A stretch of DNA of 64,000 bases. Origin: Blautia schinkii (GTDB lineage: Bacteria > Bacillota > Clostridia > Lachnospirales > Lachnospiraceae). Shown piece after piece: positions 1 to 8,751 of the stretch. The stretch is taken from positions 124,001 to 188,000 of the forward strand of contig NZ_JAAWUO010000002.1 in NCBI RefSeq assembly GCF_013304825.1, written 5' to 3'. The notes beneath the pieces were generated by a model, which saw nothing but the letters and a program-made list of their open reading frames with translations, did no database searches and was not told the origin of the DNA. The translations under genes were made by a program, and so were the position numbers. Each line of letters starts with the position of its first letter. Position 1 is the first letter of the stretch.

Positions 1-1408
1 GGGACTGAGGAAGCTTCAGGCTCTCTTTATCTCCGGATGCATAGCTGTTTCCGGTATCTCCTTCTTCACCCTCCAGTGTCTCATCCAGACCTACACAAAG
101 AATCACCACATCACTGTTTTCTGCAACGATCTTAGCTTCCGCAAGACGATCTCTGCTGAATGCCAGAGGTTCTGTTCTGTCTCTAAACAACTCGCTTCCT
201 ACAGAACTAAGAATTCTCACATCCTCACCTACATAATCCTGGATTCCCTCCTGGATTGTAATATATCTGGATGCAGTTCCATGATAATTTCCAATCAAAG
301 CCTTTCTGCTGTCTGCATTAGGTCCCACAATTCCGATTGTTTTGATATCCTCTTTTTTTAATGGAAGAATTCCATTATTCTTCAAAAGTACAAAACTCTT
401 CGCTGCTGCTTTCTCTGCTGCTGCCAGATGTTCTGCTGATTCTACTTCCCTATAGGAAATATTATCATATTCACTGCCATCAAATAGCCCAAGAAGATAT
501 CTGGTAGTAAAAAGTCTTACTGCTGATTCTGTAATCCTTTCCTCTGTGACAAGCCCCTTTTCATATGCTTTCATAATATGAAGATATGTATTTCCACAGT
601 TCAGATCGCAGCCATTATTAATGGCAAGTGCTGCTGACTCATAAGCCGTATTAGTCACCATATGATGTTCATGGAAATCTCTGATCGCCCAGCAGTCTGA
701 TACAAAATGTCCCTGGAACTTCCAGTCATCTCTCAGTTTTTTCTGCAGAGCAGGGCTTCCACAGCAGGGTTCTCCATTTGTGCGGTTATATGCTCCCATA
801 ACTGCCTCTACATCAGCCTCCTCTACCAGGCTTTCAAATGCAGGCAGATACGTTTCTTCCATATCTTTTGCAGATGCCTTTGCATCAAACTCATGTCTGA
901 TCGCTTCCGGTCCGGAATGCACTGCAAAATGCTTTGCACATGCCGCAGCTTTCATAGTTTCTCCATTACCCTGAAGAGCTTTTACAAAAGCTACTCCAAG
1001 CTCTTTGGTCAGATACGGATCTTCCCCGTAAGTTTCATGACCTCTGCCCCATCTCGGATCACGGAAAATATTTACATTGGGGGACCAGAATGTCAGTCCT
1101 TTATAAATATCTCTGTCTTCTTCACTGGAATATGCATTGTATTTTGCACGTCCTTCTGTTGCTACAATATCTGCCATTTCAGCTACGCAATCTCTGTCAA
1201 ATGTGGCAGCCATGCCAATTGCCTGCGGAAATACAGTTGCCTGTCCTGCCCTGGCTACCCCGTGAAGTCCTTCATTCCACCAATTATAAGCAGGGACACC
1301 AAGTCTCTTTATAGCCGGCGCATCATATCTTAACTGACTGGCTTTTTCTTCCAGTGTCATTTTGGATACCAGTTCCTGTGCTTTCTTTCTTGCCTCGTCT
1401 CTGTTCAT
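1..1408 (-). CDS. Glycoside hydrolase family 3, beta-xylosidase-like (3' end beyond window)
   Basis: The reading frame starts at ATG 1408, after an AAGGAGG-type site, and stays open to the window edge, giving about 469 residues without the C-terminus. Residues include YNWWNEGLHGVARAG near the N-terminus and GHFVSDCWAI further on. In GH3 the Asp of the SDxW segment is the catalytic nucleophile, and the WWNEALHG/SDCWA pair is typical of the beta-xylosidase-like branch. Next comes the start of the GH3 C-terminal domain (SFVLLKNNGILPL). No signal peptide is visible, so it is probably cytoplasmic and cleaves oligosaccharides imported by the ABC transporter encoded just upstream, 32 bases away. Substrate is inferred; a beta-glucosidase or arabinofuranosidase role is not excluded. 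Confidence 0.88.
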   Translation of the reverse strand, partial: MNRDEARKKAQELVSKMTLEEKASQLRYDAPAIKRLGVPAYNWWNEGLHGVARAGQATVFPQAIGMAATFDRDCVAEMADIVATEGRAKYNAYSSEEDRDIYKGLTFWSPNVNIFRDPRWGRGHETYGEDPYLTKELGVAFVKALQGNGETMKAAACAKHFAVHSGPEAIRHEFDAKASAKDMEETYLPAFESLVEEADVEAVMGAYNRTNGEPCCGSPALQKKLRDDWKFQGHFVSDCWAIRDFHEHHMVTNTAYESAALAINNGCDLNCGNTYLHIMKAYEKGLVTEERITESAVRLFTTRYLLGLFDGSEYDNISYREVESAEHLAAAEKAAAKSFVLLKNNGILPLKKEDIKTIGIVGPNADSRKALIGNYHGTASRYITIQEGIQDYVGEDVRILSSVGSELFRDRTEPLAFSRDRLAEAKIVAENSDVVILCVGLDETLEGEEGDTGNSYASGDKESLKLPQS

Positions 1409-1440
1409 ACAAGCCTCCTTTTACACATTCCTTTCATACA

Positions 1441-2286
1441 TCATCCTTTTACAGCACCTGTAGTCAGACCTTCTACAATCTGATTACTGAACAGGCAGTA
1501 TACAATAACGGTAGGTGCAATTGCGATAATGATTGCTGCGAACATCTGTACATAGTTTGTGGCATATGGTCCTACGAAATATGTAAGTGTTACAGGCAGT
1601 GTTTTCTTTGCCGGATCTGAGACAAATACCATAGCCATCAGCAGCTCATTCCAGTTACCTACGAATGTCATAAGACCTGAAACAAAGAATCCTGTTCTGC
1701 AAAGGGGAAGTGCGATTCTGAAAAAGCATCCATAAATTCCACATCCGTCAATGGCTGCTGCCTCAAATAATTCTCCAGGCATAGATTTGAAAAATCCTGT
1801 CAGAAGGAAAATAGTCATCGGAAGGGAAAACGTAATATACGGGATCATCAGACCTACTCTTGAGTTAGTCAATCCCAGCCCTGCAAAACGTACGAACAGC
1901 GGAATCAGGATACAATGTACCGGAACCATCATTCCGATCAGGAAAAATGTGTGTGCTGCTTCTGATAATTTCCAATGCATTCTTGCAATGGCAAATGCTG
2001 CCATTGCTCCAAAAAACAGACTGACTACAAGTGTGATCCCACAGACCAGTACTGAGTTTACAAGTGCAATTCCAAGCTTACCCATTGTCCATGCCTGCTG
2101 GTAATTTTCCCAGTGAAATACTTCCGGCAGGGCAAATGGAGCTGCCATTACGCCTGCATTATCTTTTAATGAAACACATAACATCCATAACAGCGGAGCC
2201 ACATAAATCACAGCAAGTGCAATAAGAAATATATAAAGAATTACTGTAACAGGCTTTACCGGTTTTCTTGATTTTTTTGTCTGCAT
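1441..2286 (-). CDS. CUT1 carbohydrate ABC transporter permease, MalG/UgpE type
   Basis: The 281-residue protein has about six hydrophobic segments and a binding-protein-dependent permease loop. That EAA loop reads EAAAIDGCGIYGCFFRIALP and docks onto the shared ATPase. The Lys/Arg-rich N-terminus followed by a transmembrane helix fits the MalG position of CUT1 systems. It is third in an operon of binding protein, MalF-like permease, this gene and GH3, with only 12 bases to the preceding gene. No ATPase gene is present here. CUT1 systems in Firmicutes often borrow a general MsmK-type ATPase encoded elsewhere, so that is the likely energy source. The solute is probably a plant-derived oligosaccharide, inferred from the linked GH3. 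Confidence 0.93.
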   Translation of the reverse strand: MQTKKSRKPVKPVTVILYIFLIALAVIYVAPLLWMLCVSLKDNAGVMAAPFALPEVFHWENYQQAWTMGKLGIALVNSVLVCGITLVVSLFFGAMAAFAIARMHWKLSEAAHTFFLIGMMVPVHCILIPLFVRFAGLGLTNSRVGLMIPYITFSLPMTIFLLTGFFKSMPGELFEAAAIDGCGIYGCFFRIALPLCRTGFFVSGLMTFVGNWNELLMAMVFVSDPAKKTLPVTLTYFVGPYATNYVQMFAAIIIAIAPTVIVYCLFSNQIVEGLTTGAVKG

Positions 2287-2298
2287 CTCTGTTACCTC

Positions 2299-3186
2299 CT
2301 AGCCCTCGTAAGTTTCAACTTTAATTACTTTTTTAACCAATAATGTTACGATCAGACACATAACCAGTAAGACTACAGAAATCGCACTGGCATAACCATA
2401 TTTAAAATAGTTAAAACCTTCCGCATAAAGTTCTGTCGCAAGCACCTCGGTTCTGTGGTTTGGTCCACCCTGAGTCATGTTATACACAAGGTCAAAGAAT
2501 TTAAGAGAACCGATACAGTTCAATGAAAGTGAAGTTACCATCATTGGTTTAATCAACGGAAGTGTAATGTAACGGAATGACTGTGTCTTTGATGCGCCGT
2601 CTATATAAGAAGCTTCATATATGTCTCTGGAAATTCCTGTGATCTGAGCCATATAAAGCATCATATTCTGTCCAACATACTGCCATAAGGCAACAAACGC
2701 AATCACCCACATGGGAAGTACAATAAAACCTTTGGAATCCATCAGCCAAAGAGGGCCTTTGATTCCGAACTGTGCCAGCAGATTATTGATACCGATCTTT
2801 GGGTTAAACATAAATGCCCATAAAAGACCTAAGGCTGCTGAGGAAAGAACGGATGGAAGATAATAAATATTTTTGAAAAGGTTTCTGCCTTTCTTAATAT
2901 TGGTAAGCATAACTGCAAGACCAAGGCCGATCACCTGCTGAGTGATAGCAGAAAAGATCATAAAGAAAATAGAGTTCTTTAACGCAATTTTAAATGTAGA
3001 ATCTTTAAAAAATAGATTTTTATAGTTTGCAAGTCCGGTAAATTTGGGCGGTGTCAATGCCGCATAATCGCATAAAGAATAATAAACCATCTGCACCATA
3101 GGGATAACCAGTACCAGGACAAACATGATCAGTGCCGGTGCGATAAATATGAAAATAGCCTTCTTATTACGTAAAATTTTATCCAT
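2299..3186 (-). CDS. CUT1 carbohydrate ABC transporter permease, MalF/UgpA type
   Basis: The predicted protein has about 295 residues and six transmembrane segments. The EAA-type loop EASYIDGASKTQSFRYITLP is clear near residue 195, and TQGGPNHRTEVL is a conserved MalF-type stretch. An upstream in-frame ATG at 3198 contains the Shine-Dalgarno itself (TGGAGG), so ATG 3186 is preferred. The gene sits between the solute-binding protein and the second permease and should form a heterodimeric membrane channel with the latter. Confidence 0.93.
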   Translation of the reverse strand: MDKILRNKKAIFIFIAPALIMFVLVLVIPMVQMVYYSLCDYAALTPPKFTGLANYKNLFFKDSTFKIALKNSIFFMIFSAITQQVIGLGLAVMLTNIKKGRNLFKNIYYLPSVLSSAALGLLWAFMFNPKIGINNLLAQFGIKGPLWLMDSKGFIVLPMWVIAFVALWQYVGQNMMLYMAQITGISRDIYEASYIDGASKTQSFRYITLPLIKPMMVTSLSLNCIGSLKFFDLVYNMTQGGPNHRTEVLATELYAEGFNYFKYGYASAISVVLLVMCLIVTLLVKKVIKVETYEG

Positions 3187-3265
3187 AATTGCCTCCATTT
3201 AAAAACTGCTACGGAACTTTTTTCTTCCGCAGCAGCCATGTAAATTCTGTACTATCTATCCACAA

Positions 3266-4558
3266 TTATTTCCAGACGTTTTCTTCATAGAAATCCTGTA
3301 CTGTCTGGAAGGCTTCTTCCGGAGTCTGGTTTCCAAGGAATATATCAACCATTGCATTGTCGAAGCAGTCACCTGCTTCTACAGATGCCAGAGATTCATT
3401 GTAGAATCCAAAAGTACCAGTTGCTTTGTCCATAATATCCTGAACATATTTCAGCTGTGCAGGAGCTTTGTCATAGTCAATGTCAAGATCTTTGATGACC
3501 GGGAATTTTCCTCCTATTTCTGCTGTATATTTCTGTGCTTCTTCATCTGTAAACATCTTCATCAGCGCAATTGCTGCATCCTGATGCTCTGTTGTAGAGC
3601 TCATCATTAAGTTGTCTGTTTTAACGATCATACGGTTCGGATCATTCGCTCCGTCGATTCCAGGGAACTGGAATACACCGCATTTGCTCTGGAAATCAGG
3701 ATTATTGCCATTGATCTGAGCCATAGCCCATGATCCCTGTACCAGCATTGCTGCATCTCCATTGTAGAAGTTTGCTGTAGCCTGATCATTGGAGTCACCA
3801 GCTGCTGTTTCCTGGAAATACTGAGATAACTCTTTTAATTTCTCACCTGCAGCAATACAGTTATCGTCTGTCCAGTTTGCTTTATGATCTGCGATTGCCT
3901 GAAGATCTACACCTGAACGGTCACAAAGATAACCTGCGATCATTGACAGGCACCATGAAGTTCCTGCGGAACAGGAGATTGGTGTAATACCAGCATCCTG
4001 CAGTTTCTTACATACATCGATCAGTTCATCATAGGTAGTCGGAACTTCTACTCCGGCCTTCTCAAAAAGCTCTGTGTTATAGTATACACAGGCAGCTGCG
4101 AAGTTTGTAGGAACTGCCATAATCTTTCCATCATAAGTCAGTCTGTCAAAGATTCCATCTGTAAATGTTGCGTACCAGTCTTTTTCCTGATTCTCAAGAA
4201 TATCTGTCAGGTCTGCTGCTGCTCCTGCATTTACATATACATCCATGTTGGGTCCCGGGTTACAAATGTATACATCCGGTGTCTGTCCTGCTGCGATCAG
4301 GGCATTTAATTTTCCATCATATTCTTCCAGATTTGTTGTGATCGGTGTTACATGGTATTTCCCTTCATATTCTGTATTGAAGCGATCAATAACATCTTTG
4401 TATCCTTTGGAAACCAGATCCTCTGTAGCTTCCAGGTCATCCCAGAACATCCATTTGATTTCCTCTGTGTCATCTGCATATACAGGCACTGCTACTGCCA
4501 TGGTTCCCGCTACCATAGCTGCTGAAAGTAATACTGAAAGTAATCTCTTCTTGTTCAT
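3266..4558 (-). CDS. Extracellular sugar-binding protein of the CUT1 transporter
   Basis: The 430-residue protein has an N-terminal export signal (about residues 1-28, ending VPVYA before DDTEE). A family 1 type solute-binding fold follows: DVYICNPGPN, AVPTNFAAACVYYNTELFEKAG and a late NGDAAMLVQGSWAM segment are typical of CUT1 binding proteins. It delivers sugar to the two downstream permeases. The signal ends in an AxA-like site and has no cysteine, so it does not look like the usual Gram-positive lipoprotein; see findings. The ribosome binding site AAAGGAGGATT precedes ATG 4558. A TATAGT box on the minus strand (4606-4611) lacks a good -35, which fits activation by the divergent AraC protein. 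Confidence 0.93.
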   Translation of the reverse strand: MNKKRLLSVLLSAAMVAGTMAVAVPVYADDTEEIKWMFWDDLEATEDLVSKGYKDVIDRFNTEYEGKYHVTPITTNLEEYDGKLNALIAAGQTPDVYICNPGPNMDVYVNAGAAADLTDILENQEKDWYATFTDGIFDRLTYDGKIMAVPTNFAAACVYYNTELFEKAGVEVPTTYDELIDVCKKLQDAGITPISCSAGTSWCLSMIAGYLCDRSGVDLQAIADHKANWTDDNCIAAGEKLKELSQYFQETAAGDSNDQATANFYNGDAAMLVQGSWAMAQINGNNPDFQSKCGVFQFPGIDGANDPNRMIVKTDNLMMSSTTEHQDAAIALMKMFTDEEAQKYTAEIGGKFPVIKDLDIDYDKAPAQLKYVQDIMDKATGTFGFYNESLASVEAGDCFDNAMVDIFLGNQTPEEAFQTVQDFYEENVWK

Positions 4559-4874
4559 TTTTTTAATCCTCCTTTTGATTCATTACCTCGTTTCTTGATG
4601 GTTCTACTATATCAGAATGTCCTGTGATTGGCTCCATAATTCTTGTCATGTTGATATCAATTCTTGCTATTTATCTACTACTATTCTCTTTAATATGTCA
4701 ATTTTAATAGATTTTTATATTCTTTTTTGTGTATTTTGACATATGTTTTTATTATTTCAATTTTTCCAATGTTATATATTGCCATTTATACATGTTTTTG
4801 ATACATTATATACACAAACATTAAAAAGCAACATTTGCTATCAAAAGCAATAATTAGGTGTGGAAGGAGTCCAT
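4559..4874. promoter_or_regulatory. Divergent intergenic region between binding protein and AraC genes
   Basis: This 316-base AT-rich stretch holds no gene. On the minus strand a TATAGT -10 box lies at 4606-4611 with no convincing -35, as expected for an activator-dependent promoter. The plus-strand side carries the AraC ribosome binding site GGAAGGAG. I could not define the operator. Confidence 0.5.
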
Positions 4875-5765
4875 ATGATCCATAATTTACAGGGAATTCA
4901 TGAAACCGTTGATTACAAAGCAGATACCCAGATCTGTCTTTATTACAATAAGGAAGCCGAAAACTATCCGCCTCACTGGCATCCCTCATTCGAAGTGATC
5001 ATGCCTGTTATTAATGACTACCGGGTTGTCTGCGGTCATAACGATTATCTTATCAAAGAAGGAGAAATTCTTGTTATATGTCCCTGTATACTTCACGAGC
5101 TCTTTGCTCCGGCTACAGGAGAAAGGATTATTTTTCAGCCCGGCCTGAACCACATCAAGCTAAAAGAGCTAGATCTGATCACACCACTCCTCAGTCCTGC
5201 CATTCTGGTCACCAAGGAAGAATATCCACAGGTCTATGAACACATCCACCGTCTTATGTTGGAAATCAAGGATGAATATATGAATTTTACCACCTATTCT
5301 GAAATTTCCATCATTGCAAAATTCCTGGAAATCTTTGTGGATATTGGCAGAAATCACAAAGCTTTTCATCAGCAGGACGGAGACCGTGATATTCACCATC
5401 AGAAAGAATATATGGAAAAATTTCTGTTTATCACCGACTATATCAGCAACCACTTTTCTGAAAACCTTACTCTGGAGGAGGTTGCCAGTCTGGCAGGGTT
5501 CAGCAAATATCACTTTGCCCGCCTTTTTAAACAATATACTAATTCCTCCTTCTACAAATTTCTGAACCAGAAAAGAATTGAATACGCAAAATCTCTTTTG
5601 CTGGATCCGGAGCTTGCTGTTACCGAAGTGGCAGTACAATCAGGCTTTTCCAGCCTGTCCGCCTTTTTACGGATGTTCAAACAATTAAACCTGTGCACTC
5701 CCACAGAATTCCGAAATATGTATGATTCACACTTCCAAAAAACACCTGCTTCCGGGAAAAAGTAA
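4875..5765 (+). CDS. AraC-family transcriptional regulator
   Basis: The 296-residue protein starts at ATG 4875, because GGAAGGAG lies just upstream; a GTG at 4860 would contain that site. The N-terminal half looks like a cupin sensor (NYPPHWHPSFEVIMPV, with the His-rich turn). The C-terminal 100 residues hold two helix-turn-helix motifs: LTLEEVASLAGFSKYHFARLF, then VTEVAVQSGFSSLSAFLRMF. It is divergent from the sugar-transport/GH3 operon and is most likely its local activator, responding to an oligosaccharide. A perfect 15-bp hairpin at 5743-5780 overlaps its stop codon. Confidence 0.93.
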   Translation: MIHNLQGIHETVDYKADTQICLYYNKEAENYPPHWHPSFEVIMPVINDYRVVCGHNDYLIKEGEILVICPCILHELFAPATGERIIFQPGLNHIKLKELDLITPLLSPAILVTKEEYPQVYEHIHRLMLEIKDEYMNFTTYSEISIIAKFLEIFVDIGRNHKAFHQQDGDRDIHHQKEYMEKFLFITDYISNHFSENLTLEEVASLAGFSKYHFARLFKQYTNSSFYKFLNQKRIEYAKSLLLDPELAVTEVAVQSGFSSLSAFLRMFKQLNLCTPTEFRNMYDSHFQKTPASGKK

Positions 5766-6631
5766 TCCCGGAAGCAGGTGTCTGTATTTGCCTGTGTCCC
5801 ATTCTTCTCATCCGAATCAGCATTTTTATCTCTGCCAAGTATATGATCAAACTCATCAAAAATATCCGTCATCAAGCCTTCGTCAATCCGACTTCTACAC
5901 TCTGCAATCAATACAGCCGGAATTCCATAAAATGCTTCTGCAATACTGCCTGTAATAGCACCAAGCGTGTCAGTATCTCCACCAAGTGATACTGCATTCC
6001 GTATGGCATCCTCAAAATCTTTGGATTCCAGAAATGCAATAATTGCCTCCGGTACTGTTCTCTGACAAGTCTCGTCCATATGATATCCCGGTCTGATCTC
6101 ATCAAGTGTTCTATCAAGATTGTAATGAAACTCTCTCTCGATGTATTCTTTAATTTCTTCTTTTGAAGATTCATTCCTAGCCATGTATATTGCACTGGCT
6201 GTTGCCTCTGCACCCTTAATGCCTTCCGGATGATTATGTGTCACATTTGCTGTCGCTCTTGCCACCTCTCTCGTTCTTTCCAGCGAATCATAAAGCCATC
6301 CCACCGCTGACACTCTCATGGCGGATCCATTCCCATAACTTCCGTATGGCTTAGGATTTCTTTCTCTAAGCCAATACCTGAATCTTCCACCATAACCTGC
6401 ATATGGATATCTTTTTCCCCAATCCTGCATATTAGTTACTACTGCTTCTTCAATTTCCTTTACTGTAGCTTCCGGTCCAACTGCAAGAAGAGCTTCTCCA
6501 ACTGCTATTGTCATAACAGAATCATCTGTAAAGTCACAGCCTTTAGTAAACAGATCAAATTCCTTTGTTTTATCTCCTCTATCAAATTCAAATGGACTTC
6601 CTATAATATCTCCTAAAATTGCTCCGTACAT
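5552..6631 (-). CDS. ADP-ribosylglycohydrolase (DraG/ARH family) with unusual C-terminal tail
   Basis: The protein starts at ATG 6631, preceded by TTGGAGG. It shows MYGAILGDIIGSPFEFDRG, then FTDDSVMTIAVG (metal-binding T-D-D), YGNGSAMRVSAVGW, and LGGDTDTLGAITGSIAEAFYG. These are the paired metal-binding motifs of dinuclear-Mg ADP-ribosylglycohydrolases, which remove ADP-ribose from proteins or small molecules. The domain ends near residue 265. The frame then continues about 90 residues without homology, across the AraC terminator hairpin and about 214 bases into the antisense of the AraC 3' end. That tail probably reflects loss of the original stop codon. It is a candidate eraser for the class M-like sirtuins encoded a few kb away. 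Confidence 0.9.
   Translation of the reverse strand: MYGAILGDIIGSPFEFDRGDKTKEFDLFTKGCDFTDDSVMTIAVGEALLAVGPEATVKEIEEAVVTNMQDWGKRYPYAGYGGRFRYWLRERNPKPYGSYGNGSAMRVSAVGWLYDSLERTREVARATANVTHNHPEGIKGAEATASAIYMARNESSKEEIKEYIEREFHYNLDRTLDEIRPGYHMDETCQRTVPEAIIAFLESKDFEDAIRNAVSLGGDTDTLGAITGSIAEAFYGIPAVLIAECRSRIDEGLMTDIFDEFDHILGRDKNADSDEKNGTQANTDTCFRDYFFPEAGVFWKCESYIFRNSVGVHRFNCLNIRKKADRLEKPDCTATSVTASSGSSKRDFAYSILFWFRNL
5743..5780 (+). terminator. Hairpin at end of AraC gene
   Basis: CACCTGCTTCCGGGA at 5743-5757 pairs perfectly with TCCCGGAAGCAGGTG at 5766-5780, a 15-bp stem that spans the AraC stop codon. Only a weak T tract follows. The same DNA is translated on the other strand as part of the ADP-ribosylglycohydrolase tail. 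Confidence 0.7.
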
Positions 6632-6786
6632 ATATGCCTCCAATCTCCGGATTGCTCCGGCAGCTCTTTTTCTTTGTTACAATATGAGTATAGTTGAGCG
6701 GCATCTTTATATGGTCGCTGTCCGGGCGACACTTTTTAGGACAAAACATACGCCGATACTATAAGTACCGACGTAACATATGACAA

Positions 6787-6930
6787 TCAATATTTACTTG
6801 TAAACTCTTCATAGAAAATGTCTTCTTCCTCAGCAGTTGTGTCCTTATCAATAAATTCCTGTAGATCTTTTTTCATGTTATCAAAGACTTCCTGACTATG
6901 CCTTTTATCACAAAAAGCTGTATGCATCAT
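6787..6930 (-). CDS. Small acidic hypothetical protein, 47 aa
   Basis: A short frame begins at the double ATG 6930/6927 and ends with TGA at 6787-6789. It encodes a charged, helical-looking peptide (VFDNMKKDLQEFIDKDT, then EEEDIFYEEF). It lies 21 bases downstream of the HTH-like gene on the same strand and may be its translationally coupled partner or a truncated remnant. The Shine-Dalgarno (AGGAG) is farther than usual from the ATG. I do not recognise the family. Confidence 0.4.
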   Translation of the reverse strand: MMHTAFCDKRHSQEVFDNMKKDLQEFIDKDTTAEEEDIFYEEFTSKY

Positions 6931-6951
6931 ACTTCCATATACATCTTGCTC

Positions 6952-7431
6952 CTATACTCCAAGAATTTCATTCGTATACTTAAACAAAGTTACATTCAAC
7001 TGCATCATATCATACTGCTTATCTATTATTGCCTTCTGTACAATCAGATCTACCTTACTGCTTGGGCTGAACGCCCAGTCCGCTCTGGCAAGTAAGTCTT
7101 TTGACTGTTCCAAATCAAGGTGCAGTGCAATACAGAGTGCCATTACCGTCTTTTTCTTTGGATGATAGTTCTGGTCACACTGAATCTTTGAAAAATGTTT
7201 CCTATCAAGATTTGCCCGTTTCCACACATCCTTATTATCGAGATGTGCTTCATCAATCAGCTCAAATAATTTGTCATGAAACGAAACTCCAATATTCGCA
7301 AGCTGGTCTTCCAATGATATATTTTCTAACGACATGAGCAATTCTGTCATGCCAGTATCTGTCATTTCCTCAAATGGATAGTTGTCTTCTTCTCTTTGAA
7401 GCATTTCTTCATTGAAATCTTCTTCTGCCAA
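6952..7431 (-). CDS. HTH-like protein related to C-terminal domains of some macrodomain proteins
   Basis: The core reads NKDVWKRANLDRKHFSKIQ, then KTVMALCIALHLDLEQSKDLLARADWAFS. From memory, this helical HTH-like module occurs alone or fused behind macrodomains in Clostridia. The frame is open upstream to about 7555, where SYIDANYVREIHRKEYPIR resembles the usual N-terminus of standalone members. The only nearby initiator is TTG 7431, so the true start is uncertain and the 5' end may be damaged. It stands beside the ADP-ribosylglycohydrolase gene, on the same strand, which fits an ADP-ribose-related context. Function unknown; a DNA-binding role is inferred. Confidence 0.55.
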   Translation of the reverse strand: MAEEDFNEEMLQREEDNYPFEEMTDTGMTELLMSLENISLEDQLANIGVSFHDKLFELIDEAHLDNKDVWKRANLDRKHFSKIQCDQNYHPKKKTVMALCIALHLDLEQSKDLLARADWAFSPSSKVDLIVQKAIIDKQYDMMQLNVTLFKYTNEILGV

Positions 7432-7585
7432 TTCTTTTATACGAGTACTTCTTCTGCTCCTTATCGGATACTCTTTTCTATGGATTTCTCTGACGTAATT
7501 TGCATCTATATAAGAATCAATATCCCCAACAATCTGACCGGACAGTTCGCCTTATCTCCTAATTCTCATCCGATTCGCAATAACA

Positions 7586-8048
7586 TTAGTTGCATTTTGT
7601 TTCATCGCTTTCAATATCTTTAAGTGTAATACCGTCTGCATTTTCCCAGCTTGTCAACCCGTTAGCGCTCTTACCTACCACAAACATTGCTGCTCCAGAT
7701 GGACTTGAAAACAAAACATCCTCCTGTAGAATGCCCTCTACAATATTGGCTTTATTCCTCTTTTCTTTAATACCCGCTGAGATTGTCTCATCATCCTCTG
7801 GAGCAATATGACTCCAAGTGTTCTTTTACATTTTCTGCTTCTCCGATATATACTGAATCTGTTCCATCATCTTCTTTGCAAAAGAGGAACTATACTCCTG
7901 CTTGAGTAATATCCTCTCTATAGCACGAAGATAATTCAATTCTTGGTATCTTAATTGCTTTTCTATTCCAATTTGACAACTCCGCTATAGTCAAGCTATC
8001 GGCTGTTCCATTGACCAAAAACAGCTCTATAGACTTTCCATACGCCAT
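7586..8048 (-). pseudogene. Decayed GIY-YIG nuclease with DUF4357 domain
   Basis: The first frame starts at ATG 8048 with MAYGKSIELFLVNGTADSL and ends early after DITQAGV. Frame-shifted continuations include CKEDDGTDSVYIGEAENVKE (the YIG part) and, after an internal deletion, NIVEGILQEDVLFSSPSGAA plus ENADGITLKDIES, the C-terminal DUF4357-like segment ending at TAA 7586. At least two frameshifts and a large internal deletion make it non-functional. Full-length relatives run to about 300 residues. Confidence 0.75.
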
Positions 8049-8084
8049 TGCTATTCCTCCCCTGTTCTATCCTTGGTTTAACAC

Positions 8085-8205
8085 CTACTCAGCATACTTT
8101 TCAATCCAATTTTCGCCATCATATTCATCAATTTGTTTTACTAATCTCGTAAGATAATCTTGCAACCTACTATCCTCTTCACTGGCATGGCAGTTATCTG
8201 ATACT
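8085..8205 (-). pseudogene. Unidentified C-terminal gene fragment
   Basis: An open frame without a start codon encodes EEDSRLQDYLTRLVKQIDEY followed by DGENWIEKYAE and a TAG stop. It reads like the conserved tail of a longer protein whose front is missing. I cannot name the family. It lies in a run of broken genes. Confidence 0.35.
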
Positions 8206-8291
8206 TATAATGAATTACAACTATTCTCAGTATAGCATATATTGCTTAATTAAGTATCCATAATTTGCCTTATGAGAAGATTTGAAAGAAC

Positions 8292-8545
8292 GAACCAGTA
8301 TGTATTGCGGATGAAGTACCATTTGACATTCCAGAGAGTTGGGAATGGGTAAGGTTAGGAAGAATTGTTTACAATAAAGAGCAAATGAAACCTGCGGATG
8401 ATTTCTGTTATATAGATATTGGATCTATTAATCAACGATACTAAACTACATCGAGCACTTATACCAGTTCCTCCGGAAGCGGAACAAAAGCATATCGTAA
8501 AAAAATCAAAGAAGTTTTGCCTTATGTTGATATATCTGCGCCAGG
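8292..8545 (+). pseudogene. Type I restriction specificity subunit (hsdS) fragments
   Basis: The frame encodes VPFDIPESWEWVRLGRIV, the classic start of an HsdS target recognition domain, and stops at TAA 8442. A second piece from 8449 reads HRALIPVPPEAEQKHIVKK and, after a frameshift in a run of A residues, KEVLPYVD. This is the conserved helix that closes a target recognition domain. Most of the domain between them is deleted. No intact hsdM or hsdR is nearby. Confidence 0.8.
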
Positions 8546-8601
8546 AAAATTGTCTCTGCTGAATATAACAAGATGCTCACACATAATCTACATAATTTTT
8601 T

Positions 8602-8745
8602 TCAGAACTTGAAGACCGCATAGTCTTGTTACATATGCAGCAAAAAGAGGTAAATTCCACTGTTGTTTCTCTCGAATCTCAGATACGTCATCTTCAAGAA
8701 ATGCTAAAATATGCCGAACAATATCAGAAAAATAAAATTTTTCCA
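8602..8745 (+). pseudogene. C-terminal coiled-coil fragment resembling a mobilisation relaxase
   Basis: The frame has no start. It encodes STVVSLESQIRHLQEMLKYA followed by EQYQKNK. This resembles the late coiled-coil region of relaxase/mobilisation nucleases of Clostridial conjugative elements, as I remember them. Homology stops before the TAA at 8782. It points to a degraded mobile element at this site. Confidence 0.45.
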
Positions 8746-8751
8746 ACATTA

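Noticed and set aside
6700-6780. GTCGC/GCGAC hairpin followed by TTTTT as a plus-strand terminator
   Set aside because: There is no plus-strand gene in front of it, and the stem is only five base pairs.
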